Shown here: positions 18,127-27,175 of the stretch, piece by piece
Numbering within the stretch: position 1 is the stretch's first letter
Layout: every line of letters begins with the position of its first letter
DNA from: Streptomyces violens
GTDB lineage: Bacteria > Actinomycetota > Actinomycetes > Streptomycetales > Streptomycetaceae
DNA length: 64,000 bases
Direction of reading: 5' to 3'
Assembly: GCF_000717745.1 (NCBI RefSeq)
Contig: NZ_JOBH01000001.1
Location: 248,001-312,000 of the forward strand
The notes under the pieces: model-generated
What the model saw: only the letters and a program-made list of their open reading frames with translations
What the model was told of the DNA's origin: nothing
The model's database searches: none
Made by a program: the position numbers and the translations under genes

Positions 18127-19392
18127 ATGATCTCCCAGCACCTGGACCGGTACGGCGTCGAGGACGCGCTGGCCGAGCCCGTCGTGCCGGTCGGGCGCGG
18201 CTGGACGGCGGCGCTGGTGGTGGCCAGTGGGGCGATCTGGGTCGGCTGGTTCGGGCCGCTGCAGATCCTGCTCGCCCTCCAGGCCGCCGAGCTGGCCCCG
18301 GCGGGCACCTCGAAGGAGACCGTACTGGCCTGGGTGACCGGCTGCGGCGCGGCCGTCGCGCTGTTCGCCACGCCGCTCTTCGGCGCGGCCTCGGACCGTA
18401 CGTCCTCGCGCTTCGGCCGCCGTGCTCCATGGATCGCGGGCGGCGTCCCGGCCGGCGCCGGCGCGCTCGCGCTGCTGGCCACGGCGGACGGCGTGCCGTC
18501 CCTGCTGCTGGGCTGGTGCCTGGTCCAGCTCGCGCTGAGCGCCGCGTACGCCGCCCTCACCGCGGCGGTGCCGGACCGGGTGCCGCGGCGGCAGCGCGGG
18601 GCGGTCGGCGGCTGGCTGGGCGCGGCACAGATCCTGGGCGTACTGGCGGGCACGGGCCTGGCGACCGCGGCCGGCGGCATCGCGGCGGGCTATCTGGCCT
18701 GCGCCGCGTTCACGGTCCTGGCCACGCTCCCGTACGTCCTGCTCCACCGCGACCCGGTGCTGCCCGCCGACCGGCGCCCGCCGTTCGACCCGCGCGCCTT
18801 CCTGACCGCCTTCTGGATCAGCCCGCGCCGCCATCCGGACCTGGCCTGGGCCTGGCTGACCCGCTTCCTGGTCAACCTCGGGAACTCGATCGCGCTGCTG
18901 TACCTGCTGTACTACCTGCGGGACGCGCTGCACCACCCCGACCCGGCGACCGGGGTGCTGATCCTCACCGCGGTGAACAGTGCGCTGCTGCTGGCGACGG
19001 TCGTCGCCGCCGGCTTCTGGTCGGACCGCATCGGCCGCCGCAAACCGTTCGTCCTGTGGGCCGGCGTCCTGATGGCGGCGGCCACCGCGGTACTCGCCTG
19101 CTGGCAGAGCTGGCCCGGGGCGCTGGTGGCGGCGGGCACGCTGGGCATCGGCTTCGGCGTCTTCATGTCCGTCGACTTCGCGCTGATGACGGACGTCCTG
19201 CCGGCCGCGGCCCACCGCGGCAAGGACCTCGGCGTCATCAACATCGCCAACTCCCTGCCCCAGGTCGCCGCCCCGGCCCTGGCGGCGCCGGTGGTCCGCC
19301 ACCTGGGCGGCTACCCGGTCCTGTACCTCCTGGCCGCGGCCATCGCCCTGGCGGGCGCACTCCTCGTACGCCGCATCCGAGGAGTGGGCTAG
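18127..19392 (+). CDS. MFS transporter, sugar/GPH-like 12-TMS type
   Basis: 421 aa from the ATG at 18127, chosen because GGAGG lies eight bases before it; a GTG at 18109 would overlap that site. About 12 hydrophobic helices. Motif-A-like loops occur in both halves: AASDRTSSRFGRRAPW and WSDRIGRRKPFVLWAG. The arrangement and the conserved LGVINIANSLPQVAAP segment resemble the SLC45/GPH sugar-symporter-like branch of the superfamily, so a sugar or glycoside is possible. No sugar enzyme is adjacent. It is convergent with era, with seven bases between the stops. Confidence 0.8.
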   Translation: MISQHLDRYGVEDALAEPVVPVGRGWTAALVVASGAIWVGWFGPLQILLALQAAELAPAGTSKETVLAWVTGCGAAVALFATPLFGAASDRTSSRFGRRAPWIAGGVPAGAGALALLATADGVPSLLLGWCLVQLALSAAYAALTAAVPDRVPRRQRGAVGGWLGAAQILGVLAGTGLATAAGGIAAGYLACAAFTVLATLPYVLLHRDPVLPADRRPPFDPRAFLTAFWISPRRHPDLAWAWLTRFLVNLGNSIALLYLLYYLRDALHHPDPATGVLILTAVNSALLLATVVAAGFWSDRIGRRKPFVLWAGVLMAAATAVLACWQSWPGALVAAGTLGIGFGVFMSVDFALMTDVLPAAAHRGKDLGVINIANSLPQVAAPALAAPVVRHLGGYPVLYLLAAAIALAGALLVRRIRGVG

Positions 19393-19399
19393 GGGACGG

Positions 19400-20338
19400 C
19401 TAGAAGCCCAGCTTGCGGAGCTGCTTCGGGTCCCGCTGCCAGTCCTTGGCGACCTTCACATGGAGATCCAGATACACGGGCGTGCCGAGCAGCGCCTCAA
19501 TGTGCTTCCGCGACTTCATCCCGACCTCCTTCAGGCGCTTGCCCTTGGGGCCGATGATGATGCCCTTCTGGCTGGGCCGCTCGATGTAGACGATCGCGTG
19601 CACGTCCAGCAGCGGCTTCTCGGCGGGCCGGTCCTCGCGCGGCAGCATCTCCTCGACGACGACCGCGATGGAGTGCGGCAGCTCGTCCCGCACGCCCTCC
19701 AGCGCCGCCTCGCGGATCAGCTCGGCGACCATGACCTGCTCGGGCTCGTCGGTGAGGTCGCCCTCCGGGTACAGCGGCGGGCTCTCCGGCAGCATCGGCA
19801 CGAGCAGATCGGCCAGCAGCCCCACCTGGCTGTCGCCGACCGCCGACACCGGAATGATCTCGGCCCACTCGATCCCGAGCTCTTGGCCCAGCTTGTCGAT
19901 GGCGATCAGCTGCTCGGCGAGCGCCTTGGAGTCCACGAGGTCGCTCTTGGTCACGATGGCGACCTTCGGCGTCTTCTTGATCCCCGCCAGCTCACCCGCG
20001 ATGAACCGGTCGCCCGGCCCGAGCTTCTGATCGGCGGGCAGACAGAAGCCGATCACATCGACCTCGGCCCACGTGGTCCGCACCACATCGTTGAGCCGCT
20101 CGCCCAGCAGCGTGCGCGGCTTGTGCAGACCGGGGGTGTCCACCAGCACGAGCTGGGCGTCCGGGCGGTGCACGATGCCGCGGACGGTGTGCCGGGTGGT
20201 CTGCGGCCGGTTGGAGGTGATGGCCACCTTCGTACCGACGAGAGCGTTCGTCAGGGTGGACTTGCCCGCGTTCGGGCGGCCGACGAAGCACGCGAAGCCG
20301 GCGCGGTGCGGGGCGGAGGAGTCTGTACGAACGCTCAT
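19400..20338 (-). CDS. era: GTPase Era (ribosome maturation)
   Basis: Membrane-associated GTPase that binds the 3' end of 16S rRNA during 30S assembly. 312 aa from the ATG at 20338. G-domain: GFACFVGRPNAGKSTL (P-loop), TTRHTVRG (G2), DTPGLHKP (G3), TKSD (G4). The C-terminal KH domain carries KGIIIGPKGKRLKEVG. The length matches the family. It lies downstream of a cytidine-deaminase-like gene on the same strand, 101 bases away, close to the phoH-ybeY block as in many actinobacteria. Confidence 0.96.
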   Translation of the reverse strand: MSVRTDSSAPHRAGFACFVGRPNAGKSTLTNALVGTKVAITSNRPQTTRHTVRGIVHRPDAQLVLVDTPGLHKPRTLLGERLNDVVRTTWAEVDVIGFCLPADQKLGPGDRFIAGELAGIKKTPKVAIVTKSDLVDSKALAEQLIAIDKLGQELGIEWAEIIPVSAVGDSQVGLLADLLVPMLPESPPLYPEGDLTDEPEQVMVAELIREAALEGVRDELPHSIAVVVEEMLPREDRPAEKPLLDVHAIVYIERPSQKGIIIGPKGKRLKEVGMKSRKHIEALLGTPVYLDLHVKVAKDWQRDPKQLRKLGF

Positions 20339-20400
20339 GCCGCCCATTCTCCCCGATCGCGGGCATGACACCGACCACCGGCCCGGCCGGGCCGGTGGGT

Positions 20401-20422
20401 CAGCGGTATCTCAGCGGTATCT
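20401..20422. repeat. 11-bp perfect tandem duplication
   Basis: CAGCGGTATCT occurs twice head to tail in the gap between era and the deaminase-like gene. It has no evident function and may be slippage. Confidence 0.7.
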
Positions 20423-20439
20423 CTGTGGTGCTGCGGTGC

Positions 20440-20787
20440 TCAGCCCGCCTTGACGGTCTCGCGCAGGACACCGTCGGTGCCCGCGACCAGTACGGGGGTC
20501 TCCGCACCGCCCAGGTCGCGGACGGCCGCGCGGTCCGCGTCGGCCGCGGTCGCCGCCTCGGTGACCACCGCGGCGGCCTCCAGGGACTGCGCGCCGCTGG
20601 CGACGGCCATCGCGACGGCGGTCTGCAGGGCGCTCAGCTTGAGGGAGTCGAGGGTCACGGTCCCCGCGACGTACGTCCGCCCGGTCTCGTCCCGAACGGC
20701 GGCCCCCTCGGCAACACCGTTACGGGCACGCGCCGAACGGGCAAGCGTAATGATCTTGCGGTCTTCCGGATCCATCGCTTCGCTCAT
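20440..20787 (-). CDS. Cytidine-deaminase homologue without catalytic residues
   Basis: 115 aa. The fold pattern follows small tetrameric cytidine deaminases: RNGVAEGAAVRDETGRTYVA matches the N-terminal strand pair, and the next helix, KLSALQTAVAMAVASGA, aligns with the family's catalytic helix, normally containing C-A-E. Here the zinc ligand and Glu are replaced by A-L-Q, the second Cys pair (P-C-x-x-C) is missing, and the whole protein contains no cysteine or histidine. It therefore cannot bind the catalytic zinc in the usual way. Annotated relatives upstream of era in streptomycetes are often called cytidine deaminase. A structural or regulatory role is more likely than deamination. Confidence 0.72.
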   Translation of the reverse strand: MSEAMDPEDRKIITLARSARARNGVAEGAAVRDETGRTYVAGTVTLDSLKLSALQTAVAMAVASGAQSLEAAAVVTEAATAADADRAAVRDLGGAETPVLVAGTDGVLRETVKAG

Positions 20788-20881
20788 ACGGCCGAGGATA
20801 TGCGTTCACCACGCCCGCACGCGCAGCGGTATCCGCCCGCCTACGCTGGAAAGCGGGCAGCCGTACACGGAGGCGATCCGC

Positions 20882-21505
20882 ATGGGTATCTACTCAGAAC
20901 GCATCCTCCCGCGCATCAACGACGTCGCCTGCGGAATGAAACCCACCAAACCGCTGCGGCGCCAGGTCTGCGCACCCCTCAAGGGCGACATCATCGAGAT
21001 CGGCTTCGGCACGGGCCACAACGTGCCCTTCTACCCGCCGGCCGTCAGCAGCGTGGCCGCCATCGAGCCCTCCGACCTCGGCTGGCAACTCGCGGGGACC
21101 CGCCTGCGAGCAACCCGTACGCCCGTCCACCGAGCCGGCCTCGACGGCCAGTCCCTCCCCTTCGAGGACAACAGCTTCGACGCCGCCCTCTCGACCTGGA
21201 CGCTGTGCACCATCCCCGACGCCGAGGCCGCCCTCCGCGAGGTCCGGCGCGTCCTCAAGCCGGGCGGCACCCTGCGCTTCCTCGAACACGGCCTGGCCCC
21301 GGAGACGGATCAGTCCGTACGCCGGTGGCAGCGCCGCCTGGATCCCGTCAACGCACGCCTCTTCGGCGGCTGCCACCTCACCCGGCCGGTGGCCGACATG
21401 CTGAAGTCAACAGGCTTCACGATCACCGAACTCGAGACGTTCTACGAGAAGGGCGCTCCCAAGCCCATCGGCGCCGACTCGCTGGGCACAGCGGTGGCGC
21501 GCTAG
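20882..21505 (+). CDS. Class I SAM-dependent methyltransferase (Methyltransf_11 type)
   Basis: 207 aa from the ATG at 20882, preceded by GGAGG. Motif I IIEIGFGTGHN, an acidic residue after strand 2 (AAIEPSD), SLPFEDNSFDAALSTWTLCT as motif II/III, and VRRVLKPGGTLRFLEHG as post-motif III mark a small-molecule methyltransferase of the UbiE/Methyltransf_11 branch. The substrate cannot be told. The gene stands on the opposite strand to its neighbours and its stop overlaps the stop of the CNNM gene by four bases. A TACGCT -10-like hexamer lies about 40 bases before the start. Confidence 0.87.
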   Translation: MGIYSERILPRINDVACGMKPTKPLRRQVCAPLKGDIIEIGFGTGHNVPFYPPAVSSVAAIEPSDLGWQLAGTRLRATRTPVHRAGLDGQSLPFEDNSFDAALSTWTLCTIPDAEAALREVRRVLKPGGTLRFLEHGLAPETDQSVRRWQRRLDPVNARLFGGCHLTRPVADMLKSTGFTITELETFYEKGAPKPIGADSLGTAVAR

Positions 21506-22815
21506 TCCTCGTCGCTCCCGGCACCCTCGGTGCCGACCGGCTCCACCAGCACAGTCACGATCTTGTTCCGACGCCCCGCCGGCGACTCCGCGGTCAGCCG
21601 CAGCGCCTTGAGGGACGGGTCCACGGCGTCCTCGGAGAGATCGACCTCCGCCTGCGCCCCTGCGATCGGCACCCGCCCCAGCCGCTTGGCCAGCAGCCCG
21701 CCGACCGTCTCCACGTCCTCGTCGTCCAGCTCCAGGCCGTACAGCTCGCCGAGGTCGCCGATGTCGAGGCGGGCCGTGACCCGGTACCGCCCGTCGCCCA
21801 GCTCCTGCACGGGCGGCAGCTCGCGGTCGTACTCGTCGGTGATCTCCCCGACGATCTCTTCGAGGATGTCCTCGATGGTGACGATGCCGGCCGTGCCGCC
21901 GTACTCGTCGATCACCACGGCAACGTGATTGCGGTCCCGCTGCATCTCCCGCAGCAGATCACCCGCGTTCTTCGTGTCCGGCACGAACGCCGCGGGCCGC
22001 ATCGCCGTCGAGACCAGCTCCGTCTCCGCGTCCCGGCTGATGTGCACCTTCCGGGCGAGGTCCTTCACGTACACCACACCCACCACATCGTCCTCGCTCT
22101 CCCCCGTCACGGGGATGCGCGAGAAACCGGAGCGCAGCGCGAGCGTGAGCGCCTGGCGGATGGTCTTGAAACGCTCGACCGAGACCAGGTCGGTCCGCGG
22201 CACCATCACCTCGCGCACGAGCGTGTCGCCGAGCTGGAAGACCGAGTGCACCATGCGGCGCTCCTCGTCCTCGATCAGCGACTCCTGCTCCGCGAGGTCG
22301 ACCATCGCGCGCAGCTCGGCCTCGGAGGCGAACGGTCCCTTGCGGAAGCCCTTGCCGGGCGTGAGGGCGTTGCCGAGGAGGATCAGGAGCTGCGGGATCG
22401 GGCCCATGATGCGGGCCAGCGGCAGCAGGACGTACGCCGCTGCCGTCGCCGTGTTCAGCGGGTGCTGCCGTCCGATCGTCCGCGGCGAGACGCCCACCGC
22501 CACGTAAGAGACGAGCACCATCACCGCGATGGCGACGGTCAGCGCCTCCCACGTCTCCGCGAACCGCTGCACGCACGCGTACGTGACGACGACGGCCGCG
22601 GCCATCTCGCAGCCGACCCGCACCAGCAGTGCGACGTTCAGATAGCGGGTGGGGTCGGCGGCGACGGCGGCGAGCTTGGTGCTGCCGCGCCGCCCCGACC
22701 GTACGGCCTCCTCGGCGCGGAAGCTGGTCGTGCGGGCGAGGCCCGTCTCCGCGCAGGCGGCGAGCCAGGCGACCACGACGAGGAGGACCGCGACGGCGAT
22801 CAGCTGGACGGACAC
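21502..22815 (-). CDS. CNNM/CorC-family membrane protein with CBS pair
   Basis: 437 aa. It has an N-terminal DUF21/CNNM membrane domain with about four hydrophobic helices (QLIAVAVLLVVVAWLAACAE at the start), then two CBS domains (VPRTDLVSVERFKT, VVGVVYVKDLARK, VAVVIDEYGGTAGIVTIEDI) and a C-terminal CorC/HlyC domain. Older annotation calls this type hemolysin. Known members move or sense Mg2+ or Co2+ rather than lyse cells. It lies four bases downstream of ybeY and is probably co-transcribed with phoH and ybeY. Confidence 0.9.
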   Translation of the reverse strand: MSVQLIAVAVLLVVVAWLAACAETGLARTTSFRAEEAVRSGRRGSTKLAAVAADPTRYLNVALLVRVGCEMAAAVVVTYACVQRFAETWEALTVAIAVMVLVSYVAVGVSPRTIGRQHPLNTATAAAYVLLPLARIMGPIPQLLILLGNALTPGKGFRKGPFASEAELRAMVDLAEQESLIEDEERRMVHSVFQLGDTLVREVMVPRTDLVSVERFKTIRQALTLALRSGFSRIPVTGESEDDVVGVVYVKDLARKVHISRDAETELVSTAMRPAAFVPDTKNAGDLLREMQRDRNHVAVVIDEYGGTAGIVTIEDILEEIVGEITDEYDRELPPVQELGDGRYRVTARLDIGDLGELYGLELDDEDVETVGGLLAKRLGRVPIAGAQAEVDLSEDAVDPSLKALRLTAESPAGRRNKIVTVLVEPVGTEGAGSDED

Positions 22816-22819
22816 CGCG

Positions 22820-23317
22820 TCACCGGGTGGTGGGTGCCGGGGACGGGCCCTCGATACCGCGCTCGGCCCGCCAGCCGTCGATGATCGCGGCCTGCAGGCC
22901 GAACATCTCGGCCTTCTCGTCCGGCTCCTCGTGGTCGTACCCGAGGAGGTGGAGGACGCCGTGGACGGTGAGCAGCTGCAGCTCCTCGTCCATGGAGTGC
23001 CCGGTCGGCGCCTCCTCGCCCTGCTTCGTGGCGACCTCGGGGCAGAGCACGATGTCGCCGAGCAGCCCCTGCGGGGGCTCCTCCTCGTCCTTGGCCGGCG
23101 GGCGCAGCTCGTCCATCGGGAAGGACATCACGTCGGTCGGGCCGGGGAGGTCCATCCACTGGATGTGGAGCTGCTCCATGGCGTCGGCGTCGACGACGAT
23201 GACCGAGAGCTCGGACAGCGGGTGGATGCGCATCCGGGCGAGCGCGTAGCGGGCGACATCCAGGATCGCCTGCTCGTCGATGTCCGTACCGGACTCGTTG
23301 TTGACGTCGATTGCCAT
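22820..23317 (-). CDS. ybeY: Endoribonuclease YbeY (16S rRNA maturation)
   Basis: Zinc-dependent RNase involved in 16S 3'-end maturation and 70S quality control. 165 aa. The signature H-x3-H-x5-H is present: [11 protein letters not shown] followed by EEPDE. The N-terminal [10 protein letters not shown] and the STDVMSFP-like segment [12 protein letters not shown] are typical. It sits between phoH (gap 11 bases) and the CNNM gene (gap 4 bases), the conserved order of this cluster. Confidence 0.95.
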   Translation of the reverse strand: MAIDVNNESGTDIDEQAILDVARYALARMRIHPLSELSVIVVDADAMEQLHIQWMDLPGPTDVMSFPMDELRPPAKDEEEPPQGLLGDIVLCPEVATKQGEEAPTGHSMDEELQLLTVHGVLHLLGYDHEEPDEKAEMFGLQAAIIDGWRAERGIEGPSPAPTTR

Positions 23318-23328
23318 CGTTGTTGTGC

Positions 23329-24384
<1,056 letters not shown>

Positions 24385-24543
24385 GGGCCGGCTCTGTGGC
24401 CTGCTGATCCCCATTTCTACGTAGCGATGCCTGCGGCTCTCCTGAGCACGTCCAGGGTACGACGCACCACCGACATCGACGGAGAACTTTTCGAGGAGGG
24501 CCGGTGGAGGGGGCGGCTCCGCCCCCACCCTCGCGTGGAACCG

Positions 24544-25713
24544 TCAGCCGGAGCGGCGGAAGCCGATCGTGGGGAGGGCGCGGGCCAGCGGCCACTGGCG
24601 GTAGGCGGCGGGCAGTACGCCCTCCAGGAACGCGTAGCGCTCCCGCAGCGGGAGCCCGCCGCCCGGTGCCACGAGCCCCGCCACGGCCTCCGTGTGGTCG
24701 TCCCGTACCTGCTGCCACCACGCGGCGATCTCCGACCAGCCGGGCGCGGACAGCGAGCCGCCGAACTCCTGCACCGACAGCGCCGCCGTCAGGCCCGCGA
24801 ACGCCAGCCGGTCGGCCAGCGGCCAGCCCGCGAGCGTGCCCGTGACGAAGCCCGCCACGAAGACGTCGCCCGCGCCCGTGGGGTCCAGCGCCTCCACCGC
24901 GATCGCCGGGACCTCGGCGCTCTCGCCGGTACGCGCGTCCACCGCGCACGCGCCCCGCGCGCCCATGGTGACCACGGCGACCGGCACCAGGTCGGCGAGC
25001 TTGCGGGCGGCGGCCTGCGGCGAGTCCGTACGCGTGTACCGCATCGCCTCCTCGGCGTTCGGCAGGAACGCCTCGCAGTGTTCGAGGTCGGCGAGATCGG
25101 CGGGGTCCCAGCGCCCGGTGTCGTCCCAGCCCACGTCCGCGAAGATCCGGGCGCCGCGGCCGGCCGCGCAGCCCAGCCAGCCCTCCCGCCGCCCCGGCAC
25201 CAGCGAGGCGACGCAGGCGCGCGAGGCGGGCGGGCACCCCGGCGCGTGCGCCCCGTCGAAGGCGGACTCCGGCGGCGGCGCCTCGTGCCCGTGCGACACC
25301 ATCGTGCGCTCGCCCTCGTACGCCATGGAGACGGTCACCGGCGAGTGCCACCCGGGCACCTTCCGCGACATCGACAGGTCGATGCCCTCCCCCCGGCGCA
25401 GCGCGTCCCAGCAGTACTCGCCGTACATGTCGTCCCCGAAGGCCGCCGCCAGCGAGGTGTGCAGCCCCAGCCGGGCCAGCGCGGTCGCCATGTTCGCGAC
25501 GCCCCCGGGGCTCGACCCCATGCCGCGCGCCCAGGACTCGGTGCCGCGGACCGGCGCCGAGTCCAGCCCGGTGAAGATGATGTCGAGGAAGACCGTGCCG
25601 GTGAGATAGACGTCCGTGGCCGGGTCCCGCGGCCCCCGAAGGGCGGCGAGCGGGTCGAGCACCGCCGGTGTGGGACTCATGGGGGCGAACTGTTCTCCGC
25701 TGTGAGCGCTCAC
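24544..25713 (-). CDS. PfkB-family carbohydrate kinase
   Basis: 389 aa from the GTG at 25713; an ATG 11 codons in is an alternative. Ribokinase/PfkB features: GTVFLDIIFTGLDS near the N-terminus, the first glycine-rich signature GSSPGGVANMATALARLG, and the second, ALDPTGAGDVFVAGF, with the catalytic Asp. It phosphorylates a sugar or nucleoside; the substrate is not clear. The C-terminal 50 residues (REGYAF-like LRERYAFLEGVLPAAY) extend past the usual fold. It is divergent from a GH4 glycosidase gene with 111 bases between starts, which suggests linked sugar use. Confidence 0.85.
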   Translation of the reverse strand: MSAHSGEQFAPMSPTPAVLDPLAALRGPRDPATDVYLTGTVFLDIIFTGLDSAPVRGTESWARGMGSSPGGVANMATALARLGLHTSLAAAFGDDMYGEYCWDALRRGEGIDLSMSRKVPGWHSPVTVSMAYEGERTMVSHGHEAPPPESAFDGAHAPGCPPASRACVASLVPGRREGWLGCAAGRGARIFADVGWDDTGRWDPADLADLEHCEAFLPNAEEAMRYTRTDSPQAAARKLADLVPVAVVTMGARGACAVDARTGESAEVPAIAVEALDPTGAGDVFVAGFVTGTLAGWPLADRLAFAGLTAALSVQEFGGSLSAPGWSEIAAWWQQVRDDHTEAVAGLVAPGGGLPLRERYAFLEGVLPAAYRQWPLARALPTIGFRRSG

Positions 25714-25824
25714 CTTGCCTGCCCCTTTCGTCCGTGCACGTCACGCCAGTGTGCCGGATCAGGGGTGGTCATGGCTGCGAGCGGGGCGGCTTCCGGCGCA
25801 CCTTCGTGCGGTACGTTCCGGCCC

Positions 25825-27135
25825 ATGAGGCTCACGATTCTCGGTGGTGGCGGCTTCCGGGTGCCGCTGGTCCACCGCGCGTTGCTCGACGACCCCGCGC
25901 GCGCCGTGACGGAGGTGACGCTGTACGACACCGACGCGGACCGGCTGCGGGTCATCGCGGCCGTACTGGAGCGGCAGGCGGCGGGCCGGGAGCGGCCGGT
26001 CCGGGTACGGCTGGCGACGGACCTCGACGACGCCCTGCGCGGCGCGGACTTCGTGTTCTCCGCGATCCGGGTCGGCGGCACCACTGGACGCGTCGCGGAC
26101 GAGCGGATTCCGCTCGCCGAGGGCGTGCTCGGCCAGGAGACGGTGGGCGCGGGCGGCGTGCTCTACGGGCTGCGCACCATCCCCGTGGCGCTGCGCATCG
26201 CCGAGCGGGCCGCGGAGCTGGCCCCGGACGCCTGGGTCATCAACTTCACCAACCCGGCCGGAATGGTCACCGAGGCGATGGCGGAGGTGCTGGGCGAGCG
26301 GGTGATCGGCATCTGTGACTCGCCGGTGGGCCTGGTGCGCCGGGCCGCGCGGGCGGCGGGCGCCGACCCGGATGCGGTGACGTACGACTACGTGGGGCTG
26401 AACCACCTCGGGTGGCTGCGGTCGCTGTCCTACGAGGGCCGCGACCTGCTCCCGGGGCTGCTCGCCGACCCCGAAGCGCTCGGCTCGTTCGAGGAGGGCC
26501 GGCTCTTCGGGGCCGAGTGGCTGCACGCCCTCGGGGCGCTGCCCAACGAGTACCTGCATTACTACTACTTCCGCCGCGAGACGCTCGCCTCCGTACGGGA
26601 GGCGGACGAGACCCGCGGTGCCTTCCTCGACCGGCAGCAGGGCGGCTTCTTCGAGGCGGCGGCCCGGCGCCCGGAGGAGGCGTACGCGCTGTGGGAGCGC
26701 ACGCGCCTGGAGCGCGAGGAGACGTACATGGCGGAGAGCCGGGAGGCGAGCGGCGGCTGGCAGCGCGACAGCTGCGACCTGGAGGGCGGCGGGTACGACC
26801 GGGTGGCGCTGGCCCTGATGCACGCGATCGCGGGCGACCGGCGGGCCCGGCTGATCCTGAATGTGCGCAACGGTACGACGGTTCCGGCGCTCGCCCCCGA
26901 GGCCATCATCGAGACGGTGTGCGAGGTGGGCGCGGACGGCGCCCGGCCGCTGCCGTGCGCCCCGCTCCGCAACGACCAACTGGGGCTGATGCTCCAGCTG
27001 AAGGCGGTGGAACGGGCCACGGTGGAGGCCGCCGTCTTCAAGGAGCGCGACGCGGCCCTACGGGCGCTCGCGCTGCACCCTCTGGTGGACTCACCGGCGG
27101 TGGCCGCCCGCATCCTGGAGCGGGCGGCGGACTGA
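25825..27135 (+). CDS. GH4-family 6-phospho-beta-glucosidase-like glycosidase
   Basis: 436 aa from the ATG at 25825. Glycoside hydrolase family 4 enzymes use NAD+ and Mn2+. An N-terminal Rossmann fold (MRLTILGGGGFRVPL) is followed by FTNPAG (141-146), metal-ligand Cys164 in ICDSPVG, and Asn193-His194 in GLNHLGW, all diagnostic for GH4. The LGQETVGAGG segment carries the phosphate/base side. The substrate is probably a 6-phospho-glucoside or a related phosphoglycoside. No PTS gene is in the window, so the phosphorylated substrate must come from elsewhere or from the divergent PfkB kinase. Confidence 0.88.
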   Translation: MRLTILGGGGFRVPLVHRALLDDPARAVTEVTLYDTDADRLRVIAAVLERQAAGRERPVRVRLATDLDDALRGADFVFSAIRVGGTTGRVADERIPLAEGVLGQETVGAGGVLYGLRTIPVALRIAERAAELAPDAWVINFTNPAGMVTEAMAEVLGERVIGICDSPVGLVRRAARAAGADPDAVTYDYVGLNHLGWLRSLSYEGRDLLPGLLADPEALGSFEEGRLFGAEWLHALGALPNEYLHYYYFRRETLASVREADETRGAFLDRQQGGFFEAAARRPEEAYALWERTRLEREETYMAESREASGGWQRDSCDLEGGGYDRVALALMHAIAGDRRARLILNVRNGTTVPALAPEAIIETVCEVGADGARPLPCAPLRNDQLGLMLQLKAVERATVEAAVFKERDAALRALALHPLVDSPAVAARILERAAD

Positions 27136-27141
27136 ACGTTC

Positions 27142-27172
27142 CGCCCGGCGGGCGCGGTTCGGCGGCCGGGCG
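27142..27172. terminator. Terminator between convergent GH4 and caspase-like genes
   Basis: CGCCCGGC (27142-27149) pairs with GCCGGGCG (27165-27172) around a 15-base loop, in the 40-base gap between the two stops. Confidence 0.7.
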
Positions 27173-27175
27173 GGC

